Below are positions 8,098 to 17,429 of a stretch of DNA of 55,199 nt, one piece after another. Below the pieces are notes generated by a model. The model worked only from the letters and a program-made list of their open reading frames with translations, was not told where the DNA came from and did no database searches. The DNA comes from Candidatus Altimarinota bacterium (GTDB lineage Bacteria; Patescibacteriota; Gracilibacteria; UBA4473), in NCBI GenBank assembly GCA_020631075.1, contig JAHDHX010000008.1, positions 1 to 55,199 of the forward strand, given 5' to 3'. Position 1 is the first letter of the stretch; every line of letters starts with the position of its first letter. The translations under genes and the position numbers were made by a program.

Positions 8098-9360
8098 CTA
8101 CACAATCATTCCCCCCGCCACGGTCACATGGGTCGCCTCATCGATGAGGATCACCGACCCCGTCACCCGATTTTTCTCATACGGATCATACACGATCGGC
8201 TTCATGGTTTTCACCACTATCCGCCCCAGATCATTCGTCGCAAAGGTTTTCTTTTCGGGGTCGGCTTCCAGTGTGTTGATGTCCAGCACCACCTCAATGT
8301 CTTTGATCACACAACGCGTCGCGTTGGACGTGTGCTGCAGCACATATTTCCGCCCAGGGTTCAGCGGCGTTTCGCTCAGCCAACAAAGCCGCAGTTTCAG
8401 CTCTTGGCCCACGGTCGGCGTGTCCCCCTGACGGACGATCATTTCCCCCCGCGGCAGGTCTATATCATCCGCCAGCCGCACACTGACAGACTGCGGCGCC
8501 ACGGCTGTCTCCAGCGTCCCTGTCATGGTCTCTATGCTTGTCACGGTGCTGGTTCGCCCCGCAGGCAATATTTCCACCGCGTCCCCCACCCGCAGTGTGC
8601 CCCCCGCTATCTGCCCAGTGTAGGCCCGATAGTCAGGGTGCTGCGCCGTGTCGACCCGTACCGTTCCCTGCACAGGGAAGCGCAACTGTTGGTGCCCTTG
8701 GTGGTGCGTCACTTCGAGGTTTTCGAGCAGCTGCATCAACGTCTGGCCGTCATACCACGGCGTATGGTCAGACGCGTGCACCACGTTGTCCCCCTCCAGC
8801 GCGCTAATGGGCACATACTGCAACCCACTCGACTGGTTCGGCAGCTTGGCCGCATATTCGCTAAATTCTTGTACCACCGCGTCATATTGTGCCTGGTCAA
8901 AGCCCACCAGATCCATCTTATTCACGCAGATGATGATGTGCTCTATCCCCAGCAGTGACGCAATGTACAGGTGCCGTTTGCTTTGTTCGACCATCCCGTG
9001 CCGCACATCACACAGCACCAGCGCCACGTCCGCCGTCGACGACCCAGTCACCATATTCCGCGTGTACTCCGCATGGCCGGGCGTGTCCGCAATGATAAAT
9101 TTACGATTCGGCGTCGCGAAGTATCGGTAAGCCACGTCGATGGTAATGCCCTGCTCGCGCTCCGCTTTCAGTCCGTCAGTCAGCAGCGACAAGTCTATCT
9201 GCTCTTTGCCTCGCTTGGTGCTGGCGGCTTCCACCGCGTTGATCTGATCTTCAAAAATCGACTTACTGTCATACAGCAACCGACCAATGAGGGTGCTCTT
9301 ACCATCATCGACCGAGCCAGCCGTGGTGAAACGCAGGAGGGAAGTAGGTTCGTGGTACAT
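8098..9360 (-). CDS. cysN: Sulfate adenylyltransferase subunit 1 (CysN)
   Basis: A 420-residue GTPase subunit of ATP sulfurylase. It couples GTP hydrolysis to formation of adenosine 5'-phosphosulfate (APS) by CysD. G motifs are GSVDDGKS (15-22), the DTPGHAEYTRNM G3 region and NKMDLV. EF-Tu-like domains 2 and 3 follow, with the CysN-typical GEMIV and YVLQH regions. There is no APS-kinase (CysC) domain at the C terminus, unlike NodQ-type fusions. It lies downstream of cysD with a 114-base gap holding a G-rich/C-rich tract. The ATG follows a C-rich leader, not a Shine-Dalgarno sequence. Confidence 0.96.
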   Translation of the reverse strand: MYHEPTSLLRFTTAGSVDDGKSTLIGRLLYDSKSIFEDQINAVEAASTKRGKEQIDLSLLTDGLKAEREQGITIDVAYRYFATPNRKFIIADTPGHAEYTRNMVTGSSTADVALVLCDVRHGMVEQSKRHLYIASLLGIEHIIICVNKMDLVGFDQAQYDAVVQEFSEYAAKLPNQSSGLQYVPISALEGDNVVHASDHTPWYDGQTLMQLLENLEVTHHQGHQQLRFPVQGTVRVDTAQHPDYRAYTGQIAGGTLRVGDAVEILPAGRTSTVTSIETMTGTLETAVAPQSVSVRLADDIDLPRGEMIVRQGDTPTVGQELKLRLCWLSETPLNPGRKYVLQHTSNATRCVIKDIEVVLDINTLEADPEKKTFATNDLGRIVVKTMKPIVYDPYEKNRVTGSVILIDEATHVTVAGGMIV

Positions 9361-9474
9361 AGGGGGGAGGGGAGTGTCTGAATCTTAAAATTTTTTTGTA
9401 GGGGGGGGAGGCGGGGGGGAGGAAGGAGGGTTGAGGCAGGGGCATTGAGCCCCTAAACTCAGGAGTGATTTTTC
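9361..9474. other. G-run tract between cysD and cysN
   Basis: The plus strand carries G-runs at 9362-9372 and 9401-9430 (runs of 8, 7 and several shorter), enough for a G-quadruplex. On the sense (minus) strand this becomes a C/T-rich leader directly before the cysN ATG. A 5-bp GGGGC/GCCCC hairpin is at 9439-9453. Confidence 0.45.
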
Positions 9475-10386
9475 TTAAAAATATCCTTCACGCTTACGGT
9501 CTTCGAGCGACGTCTCTGACCGACGGTCATCCGCGCGGGCTCCGCGCTCAGTCGTGCGGGTGGTGGCCACCTCATCGATGATCTTCTCCAGCGTGTCTGC
9601 GTCCGACGCCACCGCCCCCGTGCAGGTCATGTCACCGATAGTACGAAACCGTACCTGCATCACCTGCGGTGTTTCGTCCGCCACAGGGGGCAAGTGCTCA
9701 GAGTTTGACAAGATTATCCCATTGCGCACCACACATTCGCGGTCATGCGCGAAGTACAACGACGGGATCGCAATCTCTTCTTTATAAATGTACTGCCAGA
9801 TATCCATTTCCGTCCAGTTGCTCAGCGGGAAGGCCCGAAAATGCTCCCCCACATTTCGCCGACCGTTATACATCCGCCACAGCTCAGGCCGCTGGTGGCG
9901 CGGGTGCCACTGTCCAAATTCATCCCGATGCGAAAAGAAACGTTCTTTCGCGCGGGCTTTTTCTTCGTCACGGCGGGCTCCCCCCAGCGCACAGTCAAAC
10001 CCATGCGCTTCCAGCGCTTCCAGCAGGCTCACCGTCTGCAGGCGGATCCGACTAGCGTCCTTTCCCGTTTCTTCCACAGCCGTCCCTTTATCGATAGACG
10101 CCTGCACCGAACCAACAATCAGCTTCAGCCCAAACTCTTCCACGAGGTTGTCACGGAAGGCCAACGTCTCAGGGAAGTTATGCCCCGTGTCGATGTGCAA
10201 CAACGGAAAGGGCACTGGCGCAGGCCAAAACGCCTTACGGCACAGGTGCAACATCGTGATCGAATCTTTTCCCCCCGAAAACATGATCACTGGCTTTTCA
10301 AATTGCGCCGCTACTTCGCGGATCATATGAATAGATTCCGCTTCTATCAGCTGCAAATGGGTCAAGCTCGGTGTATTTTTCGTCAT
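9475..10386 (-). CDS. cysD: Sulfate adenylyltransferase subunit 2 (CysD)
   Basis: A 303-residue catalytic subunit of ATP sulfurylase, which forms APS from ATP and sulfate. The PP-loop SGGKDS is at residues 37-42. Typical CysD blocks follow: HIDTGHNFPETLAFRD, GGARRDEEKARAKERFFS, FPLSNWTEMDIWQYI and YFAHDRECV. The length is normal for the family. It leads a cysD-cysN unit transcribed to the left. The divergently transcribed sulfotransferase gene begins 271 bases away, which suggests that the activated sulfate serves sulfation. A TAATAT at 10401-10406 (minus strand) may be its -10 box. Confidence 0.96.
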   Translation of the reverse strand: MTKNTPSLTHLQLIEAESIHMIREVAAQFEKPVIMFSGGKDSITMLHLCRKAFWPAPVPFPLLHIDTGHNFPETLAFRDNLVEEFGLKLIVGSVQASIDKGTAVEETGKDASRIRLQTVSLLEALEAHGFDCALGGARRDEEKARAKERFFSHRDEFGQWHPRHQRPELWRMYNGRRNVGEHFRAFPLSNWTEMDIWQYIYKEEIAIPSLYFAHDRECVVRNGIILSNSEHLPPVADETPQVMQVRFRTIGDMTCTGAVASDADTLEKIIDEVATTRTTERGARADDRRSETSLEDRKREGYF

Positions 10387-10657
10387 GGGCGAGTGCTTCT
10401 ATATTATTTTGAGAATATGTCTGAGAAATGGTCTGAGCCAGCAGTGATAGAGGGAATCGTCAGCCGTTGTGCACAGTTTGTTTCGGCTGGGCTGTGGCTT
10501 GGTTTTGCCCCTCACTCACGCGTGATCGTAAGGCCCCACCGCCCCCTGTCAAACCCGCTCTTTATCCTTCTATCCCCTTGTCAAAGCCATTTGTGCCCCC
10601 TACCTTGTTTTCTGAAACGGTTTTTTTCGCCTTTTTGCTCCTTCATTCCGCATTTTC

Positions 10658-11554
10658 ATGCTTCCCACGTCCCCCTTTTTCATCATCGGCAACCCACGCT
10701 CTGGCACGACCCTCCTCCGCCTGATGTGCCACGCCCACCCCGACACCATCGTCCCGCAAGAGTGCGCTTTTGCCGCGTGGTTTGCCAAAGACTACGGTGA
10801 TTGGTCGACGGCCAGCTACCAAAACGGCCAAGCCGAAGCCTTCTTTGAAGCGATGCAGTCAGCCTACAAATGGGAGCTCTGGCAAATGCCGCCCAAGACC
10901 CTGCATGAGGCGATCTTTAGCGTGCAGCACGCGTCATACCCCGCCGTGGTCGACGCCATCTACCACGCCTACGCCGCTATGCACGGCCGCACCATCACCC
11001 GCTGGGGTGACAAGAATAACTACTACCTTTCCCAGATCCCCACTCTGCAGCGTCTTTTCCCGGGGGCCCAGTTTGTGCACATCATCCGTGACGGCCGCTC
11101 TGTCGGGTGTGACTACCGCGGGGTCATGGCCAGCCAGATCGACAGTATGTACGCTCCGAAGCTGCCCACCACCATCGAAGGCATCGCCACCGAGTGGGGC
11201 CAAAATATCAAAACCGTCGAAGCCGCTTTCGCTGACCTCCCCGCCGCCCAGTGTCACACCATCCGCTACGAAGACATCGTCCTGCGGCCCGAAGCCACCC
11301 TGCGCACACTGTGTGAGTTTTTACACCTCCCCTGGTCTGACCAAATGCTCCGCTACTGGGCCATCGACGCCGACTCAGGCAAAGAGCCCGCCGAATTTAA
11401 GCAATGGAAGGCCATGAACGACAAGCCTCTCCAGCCCAGCGAAACTCGCCGCCACCTGGCAGAGCTCACCCCCGCCGAGATCACCGAATTCGAAACCCAC
11501 TGCGGCGACATTCTCACCCGCTACGACTATCCACTGGGGGGTGCCGTCAGCTGA
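10658..11554 (+). CDS. Sulfotransferase family protein
   Basis: A 298-residue PAPS-dependent sulfotransferase. The 5'-phosphosulfate loop is IGNPRSGTTLL (10-20) and the 3'-phosphate site is HIIRDGRSV (141-149). A GDKNN motif (117-121) typical of bacterial members lies between them. It has no signal peptide or membrane helix, so it should act in the cytoplasm, probably on a glycan or lipid precursor. The ATG follows a pyrimidine-rich leader. It is divergent from cysDN and faces a family 2 glycosyltransferase gene. The acceptor cannot be read from the sequence. Confidence 0.9.
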   Translation: MLPTSPFFIIGNPRSGTTLLRLMCHAHPDTIVPQECAFAAWFAKDYGDWSTASYQNGQAEAFFEAMQSAYKWELWQMPPKTLHEAIFSVQHASYPAVVDAIYHAYAAMHGRTITRWGDKNNYYLSQIPTLQRLFPGAQFVHIIRDGRSVGCDYRGVMASQIDSMYAPKLPTTIEGIATEWGQNIKTVEAAFADLPAAQCHTIRYEDIVLRPEATLRTLCEFLHLPWSDQMLRYWAIDADSGKEPAEFKQWKAMNDKPLQPSETRRHLAELTPAEITEFETHCGDILTRYDYPLGGAVS

Positions 11555-11583
11555 GCCAGCCTTGGTTCTCTTGTAATTTACTC

Positions 11584-11623
11584 AAAAAATCCCCTTCCCT
11601 TTAGACCAGAGAAGGGCGGGATT
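11584..11623. terminator. Probable terminator between convergent units
   Basis: AAATCCC-CTTC on the left can pair with GAAG and GGGATTT on the right. On the minus strand the stem is followed by six T, so it should stop the glycosyltransferase unit; on the plus strand the T-run is short. Confidence 0.45.
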
Positions 11624-11676
11624 TGTAGTGAAGCATTTACAGTGAAACAGACGTTCAGTTTCTCCCTCTTTCAAGT

Positions 11677-12660
11677 CTATTCGACTGACTCCGCAATGAT
11701 GTAATCAGGACGGTGTTTGACTGCGTCCAGCGCCCGCCAGACATACTCCCCCACTATCCCCACACAGCTGATTAGCATTCCACCCAGCACCAGCAGCAAG
11801 GTGATCACCGTCGACACCCCCGACACCCCCGCCCCCAGCGCCAGCGCCAGCAGTGCCCCCAGTCCATACAGCGCCCCCAGCCCCGCAATGACCCCCCCAC
11901 CAAAGGTCATCGCCCGCACAGGCGCAAACGAAAACCCCAGCGCCACGTCGATCGCCAGCTTCAGCTTTTTCTTAAAAGTCCAGCGCGAGATGTTGGCCGA
12001 CTGCCGCGCCATGCGCTTATACGGGATAGACTTAATCGGGAACCCACTCCAAAACAGCTGCGCTTGCAGGAAGCTATTGCGCTCTGGTCGCCGAAAGAGG
12101 ATGTCGCGCACCCGCGCACTAAACATAAAAAAATCAAACCCCCCCTTGGGCATATCGGGGAAGCTCAACGCACGGATCATCCCGTAGTACATTCGGCTGG
12201 TGATTTTGCGGTAGGCTGACTCATCGCGCGCGGTGCGTTCCGCTATCACGATGTGATAATCTTCTTCTTTCCCCGCCGTCAGCATCTGCATGATGAGCTC
12301 AGGCGGGTCCTGCAGGTCAGCATTAATGCTGAAAATAAATTCCCCCCGTGCCAGCCGAAACCCCGCCATCCGACTCCAGTAATGCCCGAAATTCCGACTA
12401 AATCGAAATATCCGCACGAAGTCAGGGTGCGCCTGCTGAATCTCTTGCAGCTCCGCCCAGCTACCGTCACGGCTCCCATCATCGACAAACACGATTTCCC
12501 CCTGCCAGCCGTGTTCGTTTTCGATCGCCGACTCTTTCACCGCCCTAAATGTCCGCCACAGTTCCCCTTCATTATAATACACTGGTATGACCACCGTGAA
12601 GTCACGCGTGGGGGTGGGCAAGTCAGTCGTGAGCGCAGGGTCAGTGACGGTGTCACACAT
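11677..12660 (-). CDS. Family 2 glycosyltransferase (ArnC/DPM1-like)
   Basis: A 327-residue membrane-anchored glycosyltransferase. The GT-A fold shows VVIPVYYNEG, VFVDDGSRDGS and the acidic NADLQDPPEL metal-binding region. Two C-terminal hydrophobic helices (about 240-265 and 275-300) match the polyprenyl-phosphate sugar transferases ArnC, GtrB and DPM1. It would move a sugar from a nucleotide donor to undecaprenyl phosphate at the inner face of the membrane. The start at ATG 12660 places the GT motif normally; a longer frame up to 12741 has no family support. It is the last gene of the rmlB-rmlA unit. Confidence 0.9.
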   Translation of the reverse strand: MCDTVTDPALTTDLPTPTRDFTVVIPVYYNEGELWRTFRAVKESAIENEHGWQGEIVFVDDGSRDGSWAELQEIQQAHPDFVRIFRFSRNFGHYWSRMAGFRLARGEFIFSINADLQDPPELIMQMLTAGKEEDYHIVIAERTARDESAYRKITSRMYYGMIRALSFPDMPKGGFDFFMFSARVRDILFRRPERNSFLQAQLFWSGFPIKSIPYKRMARQSANISRWTFKKKLKLAIDVALGFSFAPVRAMTFGGGVIAGLGALYGLGALLALALGAGVSGVSTVITLLLVLGGMLISCVGIVGEYVWRALDAVKHRPDYIIAESVE

Positions 12661-12768
12661 GGGCGAGAGGGTTTTAGCAAACAGTGGCAGTGGCTGCCGC
12701 AGGGGGCGAAAACGAGGGGGGAAATCAGGGAAGCAACGCAATTTTTAATACACGATCCGTGTCACGCC

Positions 12769-13851
12769 TTATTGTCCGTTTCCGAAGGTAACAATCGAGT
12801 TATCACCGATGAAAAGCGACAGTGGCTCTGTCTGCGCATACGTCACCACCGCACGGTGGCCGACCAGCGCGTCGTGTATCCGTAAATTAGGCTGATCTAT
12901 CAGCACGTGCGTCAGCAGGATACTATTTTCAATGTGCACATCTTTCAGCACACAGTCATCCCCGATGCATACCCCATCTCCAAACGTACAATTCTCGATC
13001 AAGCAGTGCTTCCCGATCACCACGTTTCCGTTTATCTTACAGTTTCTGATCACGGTTTCTCGGTCAACGGCGATGTTCCCCGTACCGTGACAATTGATCA
13101 GTTCGCTTTTCCGTGGCCACAGCTGTCGGTGGCTCAGGGCCAGTCGGTTGGCTTCCAGCAGGTCTTGGGGCTTGCCGGTGTCTTTCCACCAGCCCGTGAT
13201 TTCCTGCGTCGTCACTCGGTACCCTTTGTCGACCATCCACTGGTGCACTGGCGGCGGGAAGTACTCAGGCTTGCCTCGCTTTTGCGGGTCAGTGGGCTTC
13301 ATCACCGCCACCGCGTCATAGATCGACGGCTTATAGAAATAAATCCCCGTCACGGCCAGATCACTCACAAATTTTTGCGGCTTTTCCACTGTTTTGAGCA
13401 AGTGACCATCCTCGTCCGTGATCGCCACCCCAAACCGCTCAGGGTCGGGCACCTTGGTGCACAGTAGGTGCGCATCAGCGTCATTTTTATGAAAAGTCTC
13501 GATGTAGTTTTTCATCCCGCCACAGACAACGTTGTCACCCGCGTGCATCACAAAGCAATCATCCTGCAAGTGTTCTTTGGCCAGCACTAAGGGGTACATG
13601 ATCCCATTTGGCTCGTCTTGCTCCACGAAGTGAAACTCGACGGGAAATCCTTTCCCGCGGATCACCTGCTTCATGTGCTCATCACCTTTGTTGGTGTTGA
13701 TCACCATACTCGTCACCCCGCCGTCGATCAGGTCACTGATCACCCGAAAGATCATCGGCTGGTTATCGATCGGGAGCAGATGTTTGTTTGTCGTGTGGGT
13801 CAGCGGGCGCAAGCGTGTGCCCATCCCACCGACCAAGACCAATGCTTTCAT
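12769..13851 (-). CDS. Sugar-1-phosphate nucleotidylyltransferase, RmlA-like long form
   Basis: A 360-residue enzyme. The N-terminal pyrophosphorylase signature is LVGGMGTRLRP (6-16), with later VEKPQKF and GWWKDTGKPQDLLEAN motifs typical of glucose-1-phosphate thymidylyltransferases. The C-terminal 120 residues form a left-handed beta-helix of hexapeptides (e.g. NGNVVIGKHCLIENCTFGD), as in the long RmlA class. It probably makes dTDP-glucose for the adjacent dehydratase. The gene lies 103 bases after rmlB and 108 bases before the glycosyltransferase. Confidence 0.9.
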   Translation of the reverse strand: MKALVLVGGMGTRLRPLTHTTNKHLLPIDNQPMIFRVISDLIDGGVTSMVINTNKGDEHMKQVIRGKGFPVEFHFVEQDEPNGIMYPLVLAKEHLQDDCFVMHAGDNVVCGGMKNYIETFHKNDADAHLLCTKVPDPERFGVAITDEDGHLLKTVEKPQKFVSDLAVTGIYFYKPSIYDAVAVMKPTDPQKRGKPEYFPPPVHQWMVDKGYRVTTQEITGWWKDTGKPQDLLEANRLALSHRQLWPRKSELINCHGTGNIAVDRETVIRNCKINGNVVIGKHCLIENCTFGDGVCIGDDCVLKDVHIENSILLTHVLIDQPNLRIHDALVGHRAVVTYAQTEPLSLFIGDNSIVTFGNGQ

Positions 13852-13954
13852 AGATTTTCTGTGCTAATGTACTTCCCCCGTTCTTAATCATTGATCGTCT
13901 AATTGTGTTATTCGTCACAAAAATAAATCAATTCGCCTCTCAGCTGTCGCGTGT

Positions 13955-14977
13955 TTAGGCAGGATTTTGCAAATATTTCTCGGCGATCACGTGCGCCTGG
14001 GCCGAGATTGGCTCCCACCACGCTCGATTCGCTTGGTACCACTGCACTGTTTCTTCCAGCCCCTCATGGAAAGACTTCTGCGCTTTCCACCCCAGCTCAT
14101 TTTTGATCTTGTCCGCCGTCATGGCGTACCGTCGGTCGTGGCCTGCGCGGTCCGCCGTGTGCACCAGCAGTGATTTCGGCTTCCCAAGGATGTCACAAAT
14201 CATATGCGCCACGTCTTTGACGCACACCTGTGGTGCCCCCCCGATGCAATACGCCTCCCCCGCCGTGCCCCCCTCCACTATCAGCTCTATCGCTCGACAG
14301 TGGTCGATCACATACAGCCATTCACGCACATACAACCCATCACCATAGATAGGCACTGGCTGGTCTTCACTCAGGCGAGTCACCAGTAGGGGAACAAGCT
14401 TTTCTGGGAATTGAAACGGCCCGTAATTATTGCTGCACCAACTGAGTGTGACGTGCAAGCCAAAAGTCTGCGCATACGCTCGCGCGATGTGGTCAGACGC
14501 CGCCTTTGAGGCCGCATACGGCGACCGCGGGCTGTACTGGTACCCTTCATGGAAGATATGCTCCGTCTCCAAAGTCAGCGCCCCAAACACCTCATCAGTC
14601 GAGATATGATGAAATTTTACTTCAGGGTGCTTGCGCACAGCCTCCAGCAGCGTTTGCGTACCCACCACGTTTGACTCCACAAACAACGGTGGATTGTCGA
14701 TGCTGCGGTCCACGTGTGACTCCGCCGCGAAGTGCACCACATGGTCCACCCGCGCGACCAACTCTTGCACCAGCCCCGCGTCACAGATATTTCCATGCAC
14801 AAACTCATACCGCTCACCATAGTGCGCCGCGTGCTGCTGCACCGTGGCGGGGTTGGCTGACTCCGTCAGCGCGTCGAGTACGATCACACGGTCGTCCGTG
14901 TGTCCCGCCAGCCAATACTCCACAAAGTTCGCCCCGATGAACCCCCCCGCTCCAGTAATGAGTAATGTCTTGCTCAT
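13955..14977 (-). CDS. rmlB: dTDP-glucose 4,6-dehydratase
   Basis: A 340-residue extended short-chain dehydrogenase. The NAD-binding loop is TGAGGFIG (8-15). The active site has STDEVFG (126-132; T127, D128, E129) and the YxxxK pair Y154-K158 in YAASK. Family blocks AAESHVDRSI and FQFPEKLVPL are intact. It converts dTDP-glucose to dTDP-4-keto-6-deoxyglucose. An RmlA-type partner follows, and an aminotransferase gene precedes it on the same strand. Its own promoter lies upstream. The sequence would also fit close relatives acting on other nucleotide sugars. Confidence 0.93.
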   Translation of the reverse strand: MSKTLLITGAGGFIGANFVEYWLAGHTDDRVIVLDALTESANPATVQQHAAHYGERYEFVHGNICDAGLVQELVARVDHVVHFAAESHVDRSIDNPPLFVESNVVGTQTLLEAVRKHPEVKFHHISTDEVFGALTLETEHIFHEGYQYSPRSPYAASKAASDHIARAYAQTFGLHVTLSWCSNNYGPFQFPEKLVPLLVTRLSEDQPVPIYGDGLYVREWLYVIDHCRAIELIVEGGTAGEAYCIGGAPQVCVKDVAHMICDILGKPKSLLVHTADRAGHDRRYAMTADKIKNELGWKAQKSFHEGLEETVQWYQANRAWWEPISAQAHVIAEKYLQNPA

Positions 14978-15012
14978 GTTTTATTTTAATTTTTCCAAAA
15001 AAAACCACCCAA

Positions 15013-15040
15013 ACGCTACCCCCAGCCCGCCCACTGTCAA
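15013..15040 (-). promoter_or_regulatory. Promoter of rmlB
   Basis: On the minus strand, TTGACA (15040-15035), a 16-base G-rich spacer and TAGCGT (15018-15013). The layout matches those before tRNA-Phe and rpsU. Confidence 0.55.
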
Positions 15041-15109
15041 ATGAGCCCCCCTTTTGTCAGCCGTGACAGTGGGGGAGTTCGTCACCTTTTACAAGAACCA
15101 ATCCGCCCC

Positions 15110-16216
15110 CTAACCCAGCAACGTCAATGTTTCCGTAATGATAGCGCTCACTTCAGTCTCTGTCAGGTCAGGGTACAGTGGGAAAGACAGCACCGTGCGT
15201 GAAAGTCGCTCCGACACGGGGCATTGCACAGCGACGTCCGCAGGCAGGTACGGCAATTCATTGAGCGACGGGTAAAAGTACCGCCGCGTCCCGATCCCCA
15301 GCGCATTCAGCCCCCCCTGCACTCGTTTCACCGTCGCCTCATCGGGCAAAAAGATCGGATAATACGCGTAATTGTATTCTGTTTCGGGCAACAGTACTGG
15401 CCGTTGCACCAGCGGGTGCTGGCCAATGGTTTGCTCATATTGGTCATATACTCGTTTCCGCCCCGCAATGATTTCAGGCAGATGGCGCAGGTTGCACAGT
15501 CCCATCGCAGCGTGAAATTCAGAATTCTTGCCGTTGATCCCTAAACAGTAGTGATTTTCATCCCCGACATGGCCAAAGGAACGCGTCAGGGCGATCTGTC
15601 GCGCCGTCTCGGCATCATGGCAGATCAGGGCCCCACCCTCACAGGTGTGAAACACCTTCGTCGCGTGGAAGCTCAGCGTCGACAGGTCACCCCACTCCAG
15701 CAGGCTCTTGCCTTCGTGCTTCACCCCGAAGGCGTGCGCCGCGTCATAGATCACTTTCAGGTTGTGCTTTTTGGCGATCGCTTCGATCGCGTGCACATCA
15801 TTGGGGATCCCATACACGTGCGTCGCCATGATCGCCTGCGTCTGCGGCGTGATTGCCGCCTCGATCAGGCTGGGGTCTATCCCACAGGTGCTTCCTTCTA
15901 TATCGACAAACACTGGCCGACAGTTTTCCCACAGCAGGCTGGAGGTTGTTGCCACATAGCTATAAGGTGTCGTAATTACCTCCCCCGTCACCCCCAGCAC
16001 CCGCAGGGCAATCTGCAACACCACCGTTCCGTTGGTGTGGAAGAGCACATGGTCAAGCCCAAACAGTTCCCCCAACTTCGCTTCGAGCGCTTGGGCTTTG
16101 GGGCCTTGGTTGGTCACCCAGCGGTTGTCCCAGATGCTCGCTACTTCGGCCGCATACTCCGCATGGGGTGGGAGGTACGGCTTCACCACGTTTATTTGGT
16201 ACGGCTTTTGGCTCAT
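15110..16216 (-). CDS. DegT/DnrJ/EryC1/StrS aminotransferase (VioA-like)
   Basis: A 368-residue PLP-dependent sugar aminotransferase. The PLP lysine is K187 in SFHATKVFHTCEGG, with the partner aspartate D158 in IYDAAHAFG. The N-terminal NRWVTNQGP...FHTNGTVVLQIAL most resembles VioA-type enzymes, which convert dTDP-4-keto-6-deoxyglucose to dTDP-4-amino-4,6-dideoxyglucose. That substrate is the product of the neighbouring rmlB. The exact sugar is inferred. It has its own promoter and lies 132 bases upstream of rmlB. Confidence 0.92.
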   Translation of the reverse strand: MSQKPYQINVVKPYLPPHAEYAAEVASIWDNRWVTNQGPKAQALEAKLGELFGLDHVLFHTNGTVVLQIALRVLGVTGEVITTPYSYVATTSSLLWENCRPVFVDIEGSTCGIDPSLIEAAITPQTQAIMATHVYGIPNDVHAIEAIAKKHNLKVIYDAAHAFGVKHEGKSLLEWGDLSTLSFHATKVFHTCEGGALICHDAETARQIALTRSFGHVGDENHYCLGINGKNSEFHAAMGLCNLRHLPEIIAGRKRVYDQYEQTIGQHPLVQRPVLLPETEYNYAYYPIFLPDEATVKRVQGGLNALGIGTRRYFYPSLNELPYLPADVAVQCPVSERLSRTVLSFPLYPDLTETEVSAIITETLTLLG

Positions 16217-16252
16217 GTTCTTAGGCGTTAATAGTAAGCAAATTCAGCTCCC

Positions 16253-16281
16253 ACCCTAAAGTTCCACCTGCCCGCTGTCTA
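16253..16281 (-). promoter_or_regulatory. Possible promoter of the aminotransferase gene
   Basis: On the minus strand, TAGACA (16281-16276), a 17-base spacer and TAGGGT (16258-16253) predict a start about 30 bases before the ATG. Confidence 0.35.
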
Positions 16282-16472
16282 GTGCCCTGCAAATGACAGC
16301 GGCGCAATGAGGTATAAGTGCCTGAAAGAGCGCCCTCCGTTTATGCCTGTTGACGCCCCCATGGCTCAGTCACTACAGTGCGCCTCGGTACATCGATATT
16401 GTTTTGAGGGGGACTCACTCTGACCCCGTCCTTATATATACATCAATCGCGCAACCCTAAATCACACCACCC

Positions 16473-17429
16473 ATGAGTAATCGCTCTCTTGTTACTTCAC
16501 TAAAAAAATTCTGGCGTTCGCCGTGGGGGCGCACCAGCCAAACCATCTTGAGCCTGGCCGTGCTTTTCTTTTTTGCCCGCATGGTCGACTGGTCGGCCGT
16601 CTGGTCAGACGTCCAGTTGCTCACCTGGCCCTGGGTGTGCTTGATCGGTGCCTTGGCCCTCCTCCGCAATCTCTGGCTCGGCCTTCGATTTCAGTTGCTC
16701 GTCTCGCCCTTTGCACGCCTGCCGTTGGGCCAGCTCGTCGAGCAATACTTCATCGCTGGCATGTTTAATATGCTCCTGCCGTCCGCCTTCGGCGGCGAAG
16801 GTGTGCGTGGGGTGCTGGTGGCTCGGGCTGGGGTGCCCGCCTCCGAAACCGTCTTCCTTATCCTCCTTGAGCGCCTGCTCGGACTGGCTTCGCTCCTATG
16901 CCTGTCTGCGGTCAGTGCCTTGTGGTTTCCGCCCGCAGCGCAGTGGCTCGGGTGGTGGCTCTGGGCGGTGGTGGTCGCGGGGGTGGTGGGGCTTTGGGGT
17001 GTTTTCTTTACGCGCATCCCCGTGCCGACTTTTGGTTTTCAGATTTTACAACGCGTGACAGACATCATCACCCAGCTGCGCGCCCATCGCTGGCAGATGC
17101 TCGGGGTCTTTGGCTTGTCTTTAGTCTTACAGATCAACTCCGTCAGCATTAGTATTATCATCGGCACCGCCTTGGGGTTGCCAGTGCCGTTGGCCGCCTA
17201 CTTTGCCCTCGTGCCACTGGTCTGGGTCGCGATGATGGTGCCAGGCGCCCCAGGGGGCGTCGGCCTGCGTGAAGGCGCTTTCACCCTGCTTTTCACAACG
17301 CTCCCGCTATTGGCCATCCCCGCGGAGTCCTCGATGGCCCTTTCCCTTTTGACATACGCCTCCCTTCTTTTTAATGCCCTCGTCGGTGGAGCAGTCTTTC
17401 TGTGGGCGGCCAATCGCAAACACTCTTGA
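16473..17429 (+). CDS. UPF0104 / flippase-like membrane protein (AglD, MprF-type fold)
   Basis: A 318-residue integral membrane protein with about eight hydrophobic helices. It matches the lysylphosphatidylglycerol synthase transmembrane family: the conserved NMLLPSAFGGEGVRGVLVARAG block (helix 3 region) and VPGAPGGVGLREGAFTLLF are typical. Related proteins (MprF N-terminal domain, AglD) are thought to flip or handle lipid-linked substrates. With the sugar genes on its left, a role in surface-glycan export is plausible but inferred. The stop TGA overlaps the -35 box of the next gene. Confidence 0.88.
   Translation: MSNRSLVTSLKKFWRSPWGRTSQTILSLAVLFFFARMVDWSAVWSDVQLLTWPWVCLIGALALLRNLWLGLRFQLLVSPFARLPLGQLVEQYFIAGMFNMLLPSAFGGEGVRGVLVARAGVPASETVFLILLERLLGLASLLCLSAVSALWFPPAAQWLGWWLWAVVVAGVVGLWGVFFTRIPVPTFGFQILQRVTDIITQLRAHRWQMLGVFGLSLVLQINSVSISIIIGTALGLPVPLAAYFALVPLVWVAMMVPGAPGGVGLREGAFTLLFTTLPLLAIPAESSMALSLLTYASLLFNALVGGAVFLWAANRKHS

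Noticed and set aside
9745-10800. 351-codon frame antisense to cysD
   Set aside because: A shadow of cysD; the product has no domain or plausible composition.
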